Shown here: one piece after another, positions 22,930 through 36,300 of the stretch | Position numbering within the stretch: position 1 is the stretch's first letter | Layout: every line of letters starts with the position of its first letter | Source of the DNA: Anisus vortex | Taxonomy: Eukaryota > Mollusca > Gastropoda > Planorbidae | Direction: 5' to 3' | Assembly: GCA_949126835.1 (NCBI GenBank) | Contig: OX421499.1 | Coordinates: 5,220,295-5,284,294, forward strand | DNA length: 64,000 bases | Position numbers and translations under genes: made by a program | The notes under the pieces: model-generated | The model's database searches: none | Told to the model about the DNA's origin: nothing | The model's input: only the letters and a program-made list of their open reading frames with translations

Positions 22930-24250
22930 GCAGGTTATATAGATAGATCAGCTTATAAATAAAAACATGTTTTTTAAAGACAATGGGGGATAACTCATTT
23001 TTTTTTTTTTTAAAGTGACTTAACACCCTTTGCAAGTAGACTACTCTTGTGACAATACTGTGGAATAGTTTGTTCCCTTTGACTGTGTATGTAGCTAAAG
23101 TTCATTGTGAATTATTGTAACAACTAGGGGTTATGCCCGTCAAAATGAAATGAATGACTACAATGTGTTTTGTTAAGAGAGAGAAAAAAAAAAGAACAAT
23201 ACAATACAAAAGAACAATTATAGTAAAACATGAATTGGGGAAACCTGATAAGATATTCGCGTTCAGCTTTTTGAAAGGGGACATCACTCTGTATTTTTTT
23301 AATGGCGCTCCAGTTTATAACTTTAACTCGTTTGTAAAACATTATTTAAAAAAATTAATTAACGAATAAAGCAATATAGTTGATATAATAAAAATTTCTT
23401 TTGGAGAACGTTTCCAATTTATACATTTAACTTTTGTCCCAAAACGTTAAACGGCCTAGGCGCCTATAGAGGACAAATATACATACATATATCAACAAAC
23501 TCACAGTAATTATATTGATTGATTATATTGTTCTAAGAAAATAAGTTTCAATGTTTTTTTAACTCAGTAAAAAAAAAGAATCTGGTTAAAAACCAGCATA
23601 TGTTTAATACAGAAAAGAAATAAAAGTGAACAGTTCATTTAATCATAAACAATTATTGGTTTTAATATTTCCCAAAATTAAAAAAAAATGTCTTTTGTTG
23701 CTAGTGATGCTGCCCCACTGACCACTATGGAATTTGACAAAGTTTCGCTAAAACTAGATACGAAATAATGTGGAAAAACAAAAAGTTACATGTCATTTTG
23801 ACGATTTTTGAAGTTGATTTTCTTAATTTGTTTTTTACTAGAAACAATGCCAATATCTTACCCAATGTAATGTTATAAAGCTTTTGACCTAATTACCTGA
23901 TTTTAGAATTTTGTTCACAAATTTTATAGATAAAATGAATTTGCTTCCAGAAAACATGCTAAAACTAAATATCTACTAAAGCACAAAAAACATGGGCTTG
24001 CATCATATTTAATTTAGGTTTTAATGTCCCTAATAGTAAACAAAAAAATGGATTTTTTTTGTGGCAAGCAAAAAGTGTTAATGCTAAAAAAGAAATTTTA
24101 AATTAAATTCAATTTCATTACTTTCATTCAATTGAAAGAAAAACCCAGTCAGAATCAGTGGCTCAAAAAAAATATATTAAAAAATTACAATGACAATGTT
24201 CATATTTTAAAAGTTCTGGACAGAGCAAGGCAAGCTTTTCAAAAATTACT
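22930..24250. other. Region downstream of TEP stop; probable 3' UTR then intergenic
   Basis: On the minus strand the TEP transcript must end here. No AATAAA is seen within about 500 bases after the stop. The nearest variant signals are ATTAAA (reverse of 24008-24013 and 24020-24025). The cleavage site is therefore unresolved. Confidence 0.35.
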
Positions 24251-24384
24251 CTACATGCAAGCCAATAGGCTGGCCAACAAACAGACAACGGTTGTCAAAA
24301 AAACACTGGCCATGTTGACCATCACGGCCGTGTCAGTGCCACACGTGTGGCAGGTCAGGGCCAGCGGCACTTCCGCCACATTAT
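24251..24384 (-). CDS. TEP exon 22, C-terminal tail (GPI-anchor type)
   Basis: Two bases plus 43 codons and TAG at 24251-24253. Acceptor GTTTTAG. After NVAEVPLALTCHTCGTD it is hydrophobic to the end (AVMVNMASVFLTTVV, CLLASLLACM) with no charged residue after Asp, as in GPI-anchor signals. It is a GC-rich island in AT-rich DNA and joins exon 21 in phase. A single-pass membrane anchor is the alternative. Confidence 0.82.
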
Positions 24385-27300
24385 CTAAAACAAAAGTTAG
24401 CATTTTTTGGTAAGTAAATATTTAGGTTAAATAGTATTAGTGACATGTTAAGTATAATTCTGGGTTAATTTGTATAGCTATTTATTGTCAAATTATCTTT
24501 AAAAAAAATTATGTTATCTATACAAGTAAAGTTATCTAAACAAGTTAAGTTATCTATACAAGTAAAGTTATCTAAACAAGTTATGTTATCTATACAAGTA
24601 AACTTATCTAAACAAGTTAAGTTATCTATACAAGTAAAGTTATCTAAACAAGTTAAGTTATCTAAACAAGTAAAGTTATCTAAACAAGTTTAGTTATCTA
24701 TACAAGTAAAGTTATCTAAACAAGTTCAGTTATCTATACAAGTAAAGTTATCTAAACAAGTTTAGTTATCTATACAAGTAAAGTTAACTTAACAAGTTAA
24801 GTTATCTATACAAGTAAAGTTATCTAAACAAGTTTAGTTATCTATACAAGTAAAGTTATTTATACAAGTTAAGTTATCTATACAAATAAAGTTATCTAAA
24901 CAAGTTTAGTTATCTATACAAGTTAAGTTATCTAAACAAGTTAAGTTATCTATACAAGTAAAGTTATCTAAACAAGTTTAGTTATCTATACAAGTAAAGT
25001 TATCTATACAAGTAAAGTTATCTATACAAGTAAAGTTATCTAAACAAGTAAAGTTATCTAAACAAGTTTAGTTATCTATACAAGTAAAGTTATCTAAACA
25101 AGTTAAGTTATCTACAAGTTAAGTTATCTTTACAAGTAAAGTTATCTAAACAAGTTTAGTATACTTAACTTGTTTAAATAACTTTACTTGTATAGCTTAC
25201 ATAATATTTTTTAAAAAGATTATTTGACAATAAATTTTATCAGGATCGTTATCAATATCAATTAATAATAATATTTAAAAAAACAGAACACAAAAGCCAA
25301 GTTATTCTAACCTGGGTCATAGTAAGGATAAAACTTAGCAAAGCCTGGCTTCTGCACCTCAAACTCCAGGTGCTGCTCCAGGTTAGCGGTCAAACAGTAA
25401 CCTTCCTCAGGTGGAGCCTGGAAATGATGAAACATTTTTGAATCATTGCAAAATGGTAATGGACCCCACTTCTGTACCGATGGGCCTCAAAGCGGTGAAT
25501 TTTGGAAACCACATCAAGAGCACACCGGTGGGCTAATGCATGAAGACAGCCCTTGCTATGCGTCCGAGACTGTTTACATTGCAAAGAGGCCCGGAGGCTC
25601 GGTGGGGCGGTAGCAATGAGCGCAGCGTTCACGCCTCAACCCCCCCCCATTGGTGCGTAGATGCCCATACCTATAGTGTGGGATTTGTGCTACCGGGCGA
25701 CATTGCAGGTCTACGGGTGGGCCACCACGATAATGATCCAAGGGGGATTCGCAGTGGGAGAAAACAGTACGTGTGGCTGCGGAAACCGAACCTTTAGTTA
25801 CATGTCACGCAACACCATGAAGTGGCTGGCACCCGGAATAGGACCTTGTAGCCCCCCCCCCCCCCCCCCCCGCCGGTTCCCTCCTGAAAATTACGTATAG
25901 GACATAATAGCCAGGAGTCTCGTCCGTTATTTTCTTAGGCGATTATAAAATGGTGATGAAGCCCTATGTAGAGTTAAATTCATTTATAAATACATAGATT
26001 CATTGATTTATTTAAAATAATTTTGTTAGTGACGCGACAGTCCACAGATTTTTATGACGCCCACACAGCTATAATTTTGTAAGTTATGGCCCCTGCACTA
26101 TATATAGGTATGTACTGAACTACTTTGCACGAGAGAAAACCGGCAATAACCATAGGGAAATAAGAGCAGAAAAAAAAACCTGTACAATGGGAAAAAAAAG
26201 AAACATAGTCCTTTGTTAAAAGCGGAATAACAAAACTACAAAAAGTTTTCTTCTCAGTGTGGTCTTCCTATACACATATATATATATATATAAAAATATC
26301 AGCACTATGCTACACATAATTCCAGTGTAAGAATTGAAAACTCTGTGAAGACTCACCTGGTCCATATAAAAGTGAATGGCCAAGTCATCAGTGTCCACTC
26401 TGGATGCCATGGGATTGCTGGCCATCAGGGTACTCTGGTCATCTGCAGGCTTTTCTCCCGATGGCAGGGACAGCGTTGTCACAAACATACCAGTATATTT
26501 CAGAGACTTGGAACTAAATGAAAAATAATTGAAAATTAATGTAATGTAACCTAGGTCTACTATAAAATCTTATCAAGTCCATTTAATGTTTATATGGATC
26601 AAACTGGAGAACTGTGGCCCAGTGGCACCGCATTTGGCACCGAAGGTCCTGGGTTCAAATCCTGGTAAAGGCTAGTATTTGTTCACGGGTTCTGGAGGGT
26701 GTCCATGAGTCTACCCAGCTCTGATGGGTACCTGACTTTAGTTTGGGTAAAGTAAAGGCAGCTGGGTATTGTGCTGGTCACATAATACCCTAGTATGCTA
26801 TGGACACAGAATAATACCCTAGTATGCTACGGCCACAGAAACTGGTGAATGCTACTTCACTGGCCCTATGGATCAATTTGGTCAGACGGGATACTTTACT
26901 TTTTTTCTATGGATCAAACTGGGGCACAGTGGAGGGCGCACAGAAGATTCTTGTTTCGAATCCTGGTGAAGGCTTAAATTTGTTGGGGTAAAGTAAAGGT
27001 GGCTGGGAATTGTGCTGGCCATTCAATCCCCTAGTATGAACGCTGCTTCTCTGGCTCAATGATTTCATTTAACTCTAACTACCTGGCTAAACATTTTGTT
27101 TCTCTACCAAGCTTAATATTTCATTCAACTCCCAAACAAGTCCAAGGACCTCCTTTCCTTTTCTCCTACCGTGACAAGCTGGAACGAGTTGGTCAGGCTA
27201 ACAATTTACCTCTTGACGCAAGCTTGGACTTTGTGAAGGCCACTCGAGAGTTTGGTGGACTTTGTCTCCAAAAAGAGTAAAGTTTCCGCAGGTGCCTGAT

Positions 27301-30300
27301 CATCCTCACCAGCGTAGGTGTAGTAAGTGTATACAACCTGGGAAGAAAACAAAGGTATCTCTGAAGGCTATTGGTCAGTTTATAGCTGCTGGATACTTTA
27401 AGTTTAAGAAAGCCAACAAGTTCTAGCTCTATGTGGTCAGGATTGGACACGGTGGCCTAGTCGGCAGCATGATGAGACGGCCCACCAAAGGTCTCGGATT
27501 GAATCCTGGCAAAGATCTGGTTACGGGTCAGAAGGGGTCTCCCCAAGTATATCCAGCTCTGAGGGGTACCTGACAACAGTTGGGGGATAAGTAAGTCAGC
27601 TAGGTATCTCTGCCACCCTACAGCAGGTTTGGGCGATGGACATAATAATTTTCTTTCAAGAAGAAACATTTGAATAAGGTGTTATGTAGGAGGTCCTTCC
27701 TATGCCCTATTTCCCCACCTTATTCTTATCATGTGACCTTTATTCTCATTGGTTGGAGCCAGTGACTAACCTTCTTGTCACCTGTATTCCCTTACTTTTT
27801 AGTGGTCGTTGAGATCAGATGTCTTGTGTGTGTACATGTTTGTTTTGCAAGTCAAGAGTTATGTGTTATTTTAACTCTTGTGTTGATTTCTTCAATGTTA
27901 AATAAGATACGGCTAGAACCCCTTATACAGAATAAACCATAACCCTGGACATGCAAGTAAGAAAGGCATATGGCACAACCACGTTATTACCAGCGCAGGT
28001 ACAAAGGTAAGAGTAGGTGGTGGTGGAGAGGGAGGGACGGGGGTGCTATTACAAAATGTCCAGCTATTATTATTTTCAGTCTCTCACCTTTACAACAGCA
28101 ACAGAGTTGGGGCCGCCAGTGAATGTCACACTGACCTTATCCGTAGTGGGCGGCAGCTGTGGAATTAGTGAATGTTACATTTCTGGTAAAGATCATCAAT
28201 AGACATCTTATAAAGACTTCACAAATATTAACTATTATAAAGATTATAAGACAGACATCATTTTTAACACCAACACGCCAAACTATGGTGACATTACCGT
28301 CGCAGTCTGCAGCAGCAAAGCTCTCGACCCAGACAGTTCAAAGGTCATGTCAACAGGATGCATCACTTTCAGGTGTGAGGGAGACTCCCCAGGCCTGAAT
28401 TTGGAGCCAAACTCTGACAGGGCCTGAAGTACCATGACGGTGTCCTACACGACAAGGAAATAAAGTTAAAGAAACAGTTTTCATTTAACAAAGTCAATGT
28501 TTTACAAAAGCCTAAATACTTTTATTGTTTTGTAATTATATTGTAATTATATTACAGAGTTCTTACTGTAAGCGTAAAAAAAAAAGGTTTTTCGACAACC
28601 AATATGTATTAGCATATTTCATTTCAAAATCGCATTATTTTGTTGTTTTTTTTAGTTAAGAGTTGAAAAGTATAGTTTACAATCTTCTATATGGCAAATT
28701 GCCTATATCTTAAACCAATCAGAAAACAGGTTGTTGTTTTTTAAATGTACAAGAGGGACATAACAGAAGTAATACAGATGTTATTCAGTTTTTTTTAGTT
28801 TTGTCAAAATATGAAAAACCGACTTATGCGATTGTGAAATGACCATGATAAAATAAGGTATCCTCAGAAAAAAGAGTCATTTACATCAAATTAAAGAGAA
28901 ATAAATCACCTGAAAGATTTTTTTTTTTTTTAATCCAAGCTTTTGAGATTGCTCTGTTAAAAGGAGAAAAAAATCTGATCCTTTCACTACATAAAGGACA
29001 CTGAGTTGCAAGATGTGGCTATTGGTTCAAAATACTGAGTTGCAAGATGTGGCTATTGGTTCAAAATACTGAGTTGCAAGATGTGACTATTGGTTCAAAA
29101 TACTGAGTTGCAAGATGTGGCTATTGGTTCAAAATACTGAGTTGCAAGATGTGGCTATTGGTTCAAAATACTGAGTTGCAAGATGTGGCTATTGGTTCAA
29201 AATACTGAGTTGCAAGATGTGGCTATTGGTTCAAAATACTGAGTTGCAAGATGTGGCTATTGGTTCAAAATACTGAGTTGCAAGATGTGACTATTGGTTC
29301 AAAATACTGAGTTGCAAGATGTGGCTATTGGTTCAAAATACTGAGTTGCAAGATGTGGCTATTGGTTCAAAATACTGAGTTGCAAGATGTGGCTATTGGT
29401 TCAAAATACTGAGTTGCAAGATGTGACTATTGGTTCAAAATACTGAGTTGCAAGATGTGACTATTGGTTCAAAATACTGAGTTGCAAGATGTGGCTATTG
29501 GTTCAAAATACTGAGTTGCAAGATGTGGCTATTGGTTCAAAATAATGAGGTGCAAGATGTGGCTATTGGTTCAAAATACTGAGTTGCAAGATGTGGCTAT
29601 TGGTTCAAAATACTGAGTTGCAAGATGTGGCTATTGGTTAAAAATACTGAGTTCCAAGATGTGGCTATTGGTTCAAAATACTGAGTTGCAAGATGTGGCT
29701 ATTCGTTCAAAATACTGAGCTGCAAGACATGGCTATTCGTTCAAAATACTGAGCTGCAAGATGTGGCTATTTTATCAAAATACTGAGCTGCAAGATGTGG
29801 CTATTGTTTCAAAATACTGAGTTGCAAGATGTGGCTATTGGTTAAAAATGCTGAGTTCCAAGATGTGGCTATTGGTTCAAAATACTGAGTTGCAAGATGT
29901 GGCTATTCGTTCAAAATACTGAGCTGCAAGACATGGCTATTCGTTCAAAATACTGAGCTGCAAGATGTGGCTATTTTATCAAAATACTGAGTTGCAAGAT
30001 GTGGCTATTGGTTCAAAATACTGAGTTGCAAGATGTGGCTATTGGTTAAAAATACTGAGTTGCAAGATGTGGCTATTGGTTAAAAATACTGAGTTCCAAG
30101 ATGTGGCTATTGGTTCAAAATACTGAGTTGCAAGATGTGGCTATTCGTTCAAAATACTGAGCTGCAAGACATGGCTATTCGTTCAAAATACTGAGCTGCA
30201 AGATGTGGCTATTTTATCAAAATACTGAGCTGCAAGATGTGGCTATTGTTTCAAAATACTGAGTTGCAAGATGTGGCTATTGGTTCAAAATACTGAGGTG

Positions 30301-33300
30301 CAAGATGTGACTATTGGTTCAAAATACTGAGCAACAAGTTGTGGCTAGTGGTTCAAAATACTGAGCTGCAAGATGTGGCTAGTGGTTCAAAATACTGAGG
30401 TGCAAGATGTGACTATTGGTTCAAAATACTGAGCTGCAAGATGTGGCAATTGGTTCAAAATACTGAGATGCAAGATGTGGGGTATTGGTTCCAAAGGTCT
30501 GTTAGCCAAATACATCACCACAGAGTACAGAATTAGTTGTTAATAATAAGATCTCTTTGGGTACAAACACAAATTATATCTATACTAAAAGTAAAAGAAC
30601 ATTAGAAATAGATTTTTACAATACTTTAGTTTGGAGATCTTAGTTTTACAACTGTCATAAACACTGGAAACAGAGTACCGAGAATAGAAAAACTAACAAA
30701 CAAGAAACAAACACAATAGAAAAATTCTAGAAAAACACTAAAAAAAAAACAAACTGGAAAAATTTTGAAAAAGAGTTAAAAAAAAAACTTTATAAAAAAA
30801 AGACTATAAAATAAAAGCACTAGGTCAGAGTAAATTTTTTTTTTTTTTTCAACTATCAAGAAAGAATGAAAGAAAAAGCCCTAGATCCCACTAACCAACC
30901 TGAGTGCTGTGAAAGCCACCCTTGCTGTTCTGCTGTGACTGCAGCCACTTCATCAGCTCCATCCCTTCCGCCAGGCGATGCAGACGCGTGTAGGTCAGCA
31001 GGACGTAGGCTCCGATTTCCAGGTTTCTGGAAACATGAGGGCGGATATTGTAAGCCGGCCCAAGAACCGGAGCATCTGCAGCCTGTTTGGCATTCAGCGG
31101 GCTGATGGTCCCAGGCTCCACAGTCATCCAAGGCACCTGTGAATCTTTTTGAATAATAAATACAAAGTATCAGATAGTGTCATTTCAGGGGGGGGGCTGA
31201 TTTATTATCTTCTCTACCTGTTACAGCTCTGTATGGGCGACCTTGTGAGCTCTCCTTACTTTAAGCACTTAGCTTTTTTCTACACTTTTTACTTATGGGA
31301 CACAGTGGCGTACCGTTCCAAGGTCCTGGGTTAGAATCCTGGTGCAGGCTAGAATTTTTTCCCGGCTCAGGAGGGTGTCCCTGAGTCTACCCAGCTCCAT
31401 AGTTGGGGTAAAGTAAAGGCGGCTGTGTATAGTGCTGGCCACACAATCACCTAGTGTGCTGTGGCCACAGAAACTGGTGAACGCTGCTTCACTGGCCCTA
31501 TGGATCATTTCGGTCCGGCGGGATACTTTACTTTACTTTTACACTCTTTACTTTGGCAAAAGCTTGTCAAGATAAATCTGTTATGTGACATGGTGGTATG
31601 GTGTAAGTGTGTTGGACTGCCACACTGAATGCCTTGGATACAATTTGTGAGCACGTTGGGAGCGCTCGGCGCTAGCGTAAAGAAGGTCTACTGCCGCCCT
31701 GCAGGAGTTTTGGGCCTAGTGGACGTAATAATATTCTATCTAGAAGGAACATCTGTAAAACTTATGTGTCAACTTGAATTAGCTTCACTATGGACCAAAA
31801 TGGTCTGAATGGGAAAGTCTATTTTGTATCTAACCTAATAGAAGAAGAAAAAATAACAATCTCAGGACAAAGTCCTAACCACACAATGACCTGTGACCCA
31901 CAACTTAATCAGCTGGTTGGGCTCACTATCAAGCATGTACGGCTGTTACTGTAGGGCATAACAAAGGATGGAAAACAGAAGAACAGAATGAGACCCAGCA
32001 ACCATATGGCTTCAGCCCTTGAATCTCAACAACAAAATTCTACTATTGCCTTAAGTCCAACAGTGACCATTCATCTCTACACCAGAAGACCCTCAGTCTA
32101 AACAGGAAAAGTACTGTGCAGCTGATCAAGAAGGGGTTCCAGTCCCTCCCTAACCCTTAACTAACACTAACAAGTGGGTGGGAACACTAACAAGTGGGTG
32201 GGAACAATAACAAGTGGGTGGGAACACTAGCAAGTGGGTGGGAACACTAACAAGTGGGTGGGAACACTAACAAGTGGGTGGGAACACTAACAAGTGGGTG
32301 GGAACACTAACAAGTGGGTGGGAACACTAACAAGTGGGTGGGAACACTAACAAGTGGGTGGGAACACTAACAAGTGGGTGGGAACACTAACAAGTGGGTG
32401 GGAACACTAACAAGTGGGTGGGAACACTAACAAGTGGGTGGGAACACTAACAAGTGGGTGGGAACACTAACAAGTGGGTGGGAACACTAACAAGTGGGTG
32501 GGAACAATAACAAGTGGGTGGGAACACTAACAAGTGGGTGGGTCAACTACCTATTGGACCAAGGAGATCAAAGTGAGCTCTGTGATAAAAAAGAAAATGA
32601 TTACAACCGTTGTTCAATAAAATCTTACCTGAGACGACTGCTAACAGCTGGCCAATAAGGTCAAGCGTCTCCTTGGTGTTGTTGGGGATAAGTGATAGGC
32701 CGTAGGCAGCAAGAGCTGCAACAAAAGTCTTTTTCTCAGTTTTCAGCTTCTCTGGATTCAAGTTGCTCTTTATGTAGAGCAAGGCTTTATTTATATTTTC
32801 CGTCAGAGACAAGGCATTTCTCTGCAGAGAACAAGAAAACAGATTAAATTATACATTTCATATCTTTTGTTTTACATTATGTTGTATGTTGTTTGTTATA
32901 GGGTGGGTGTGCCGTTGTTAACTTTGAATAATTTACCTCCCATAGAGCCTGCGAGGCTTCCAGCATGCTGATCAGTACGTACACAGTGAGGGCTTCATCT
33001 GAGCCGGTACCTGACTGGAATACAAGAGAATGCAACTGTTTTTTCAAAAGGAAATAACTAAGGTAGGGAATGATGGCAGAAGGTTAACTTGAAATAATAG
33101 AATTAACAGCAGGTTAAGGAAAGGTCACAATGCCCAGACAAAGCATTTCCCCCAAAAACCAAAAAGTTGGAGACACATGCAACAAGTAATAGCAGTGGAA
33201 CCAATACTAAAGGCATTCTTGTCAATTTATTTGCTACTTAAGTCTGAATTGAAATTTCCAAAGTACTGTTTGTAGATTAGAGCATTAATTTCAAATGCAC

Positions 33301-36300
33301 CTTTAATGCCAACACCAAAAAATTAAACTACCCAATGCTGTTATACTTATTACAGAAAGAATTTATAGATGTATTCTGCATAGATTTTTCCGAAGCCGGA
33401 CGTTTGGGCGCAGCCATTTTGGCGTGACCGTTATTGCGCGATGGAATGAAAATATATCACCTTATTTAATAAACGTAATATAACAATATTTTTTTACAAT
33501 AAATTAGACAAATAGTAAATAAAAAGAGTTTAATGCAATATTATTGCATATATATGACTTTTAAATTTTAATAACTTTTAAAAGTTGTTTTTTTATAAAA
33601 TGAATGATAAAAATAGTAAATAATGACAGATTAAAACAATGTGTTTGAATACATAAAGGCTGATCTATCTATTTATATATTTATTGTCTCTTTGTAGGCA
33701 GTTTCTTTTTTGTGGTCCTCATTTCAATAAATATATTGTGAGTTGCTAAGAGCACATTAAGTGATTTTGATATTCATTAGATTACTAGTTTAATAGTCTA
33801 GTCCTATATGCATTTAAGTACAGTGTTTTAAACTATTATTATTTACAATTGGTTTCACCTAATAAAATTTAAAAAAAATCGTTTTCCTCAATTGAAGTTG
33901 TAACATTACGTTTATTGAATGGTGTGATTTCTTATTTAATCCGTCGCGCCAAAACGTCCAGCGGTAAAACGGATGCGCCAAAACGTCACGTACTGGATTT
34001 TTCAATGCACACAGAAATTAAATTGCTTGTTTGAATACCCCAGTTTGCTGAACACCCCCCAGTTTGCTCGACACTTCTACACAATGGACTAAAACTTGTC
34101 TGAGAGGGTGATTTTAAATCTTACATGCTGTTTAGACGAATGTACAGAAATGAAAGTGTAATGACTTTCAATACTTCTTACCATTGCAACTACTGACAAT
34201 GTGTATTGGATTTGTGTTCCCAAAAGTTTGGTGTGTTTGTGTTTGCTTCAGCCTGCTGCATTAGCTTTTAACAAGGCCTGGTTGTGTGTTGTCTCTCCTC
34301 CACATTGCATCACCCTATAAACGTACCTGCATATCCGAGTGCAGGACTTTGCCACGCTCCACAAACTTTCCATTGGCGTCCTGGCGTGACTGTAAGAATT
34401 CAACTCCCGTCCTCAGGATGCTGTCGTCGACTGGTATGAACTCAGAAGCCTGAGCAAAGCTCCGAATAACAAATGCTGTTAACCTGGTGAGGTGAACAGT
34501 TCAACATAAGAGTGCCATTTGTGTAATTTATTAAAGTCAAAAATACATTATCAAAAGTTTTACAATGTTAGGCTCAAACAATTTAAATAGAAAAAGAAAA
34601 GATATAAGTACACATTTTAAAGTATGGCAAAGATTTCCATATTTCAGGTCAGCAATTCTAAATGAAAGATATTTATAAAATCAGGAAATACAAGGTTTCA
34701 TCATGAATGAAGCCTCGCAATTAAGCTACTCAGCAATTTCCCCAAAATATCGCAACACATTTAAGCTACTCAGCAATTTCCCAGAAATGTCGCAACACAT
34801 TTAAGCTACCTAGACATTTCCCAGAAATGTAGCAACACATTTAAGCTACCCAGAAATTTCTCATAAATGAAAAAAAATTATATTTAAGCAGCCACTCGTA
34901 AATTTCACAAAACCCCAGTAAATGAAGATTAATCCAGGAATACCTAATTGTGTGGGGTTTCCCACACAAGGTGTCTCTTGTTCCTACACAACTGTGTAAG
35001 GTACTCACCAGGTACTTCCCACTGAGTCAAGTGACTCCTTCCCCCAAGGTGTCTCTTGTTCCTACACATCTGTGTAAGGTACTCACCAGGTACTTCCCAC
35101 TGAGTCAAGTGACTCCTTCCCCCAAGGTGTCTCTTGTTCCTACACATCTGTGTAAGGTACTCACCAGGTACTTCCCACTGAGTCAGGTGACTCCTCCCCC
35201 CCCCCAAGGTGTCTCTTGTTCCTACACATCTGTGTAAGGTACTCACCAGGTACTTCCCACTGAGTCAGGTGACTCCTCCCCCCAAGGTGTCTCTTGTTCC
35301 TACACATCTGAGTAAGGTACTCACCAGGTACTTCCCACTGAGTCAGGTGACTCCTCCCCCCAAGGTGTCTCTTGTTCCTACACATCTGTGTAAGGTACTC
35401 ACCAGGTACTTCCCACTGAGTGAGGTGACTCCTCCCCCCAAGGTGTCTCTTGTTCCTACACATCTGTGTAAGGTACTCACCAGGTACTTCCCACCGAGTC
35501 AGGTGACTCCTCCCCCCAGGCACTGTAGGAGCCATCTTTGTGTCTGTAATTCTCAACCTGACGCTGGTAGCCTGCACAGGAGAATTGAGAAACATTTTAA
35601 TTTGAGACTGGAGAGACAGTCTGACTTTATATGTTAAATTTCAGAATTCCAGAACAATACTCAATACAGTTGAAATATAAAGAGTGTAATTATTTGTGAC
35701 TCTATAATGCTTTTGTTATTTTCTGTCTCATACCCAGAGTTCTTACTTTAGAATCATTTTTAAAATTCACAAACTTTACATGAAATTTACAAATCAATTT
35801 ATACTAGTATGTGTGAAATAACGTAATGTCTGGTGATGAGGTAGTCCATATAAATGTTTAAGAAATGACTACATATGCATTTTAAGTACAGATATAATCA
35901 TTTTAGAAAAAGCACTTAATGGGAGTTAAGGACTTCTAAACTTAATAAGTTTTTCACCAAAAAAGAAAATTCAAAATCAAGATTTTTTTACACTACTTTG
36001 CTCATTTTAGCAAATTTTTTTAACTTTTCAGATTCTTGGTAATATTTTCCAAACTTACCTAAACTTGAAAAAATCAAGTAAATTTTGTCCATGTTTGACA
36101 AATTAAGCATATTTTCCCAAATTTGGAAAATGAAGTCAATTTTCCCAGACCCGATGAACCCTGATTTCAGTTGTTCCCCTTTACTGTGAATGTATAGGTA
36201 AGTGCCTTTATCAGACCACTGGGATTCATAAGGGCAGGGAATCAAATTTTTCTGTGTTATTTTTAGACTCACCATGCAAGGGATTTTTGTGACTCGGCCA

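Noticed and set aside
34944..35637. Open frames of 95-144 codons on both strands
   Set aside because: They run through the 78-bp array. The genuine coding part is only exon 12 in another frame (35481-35571).
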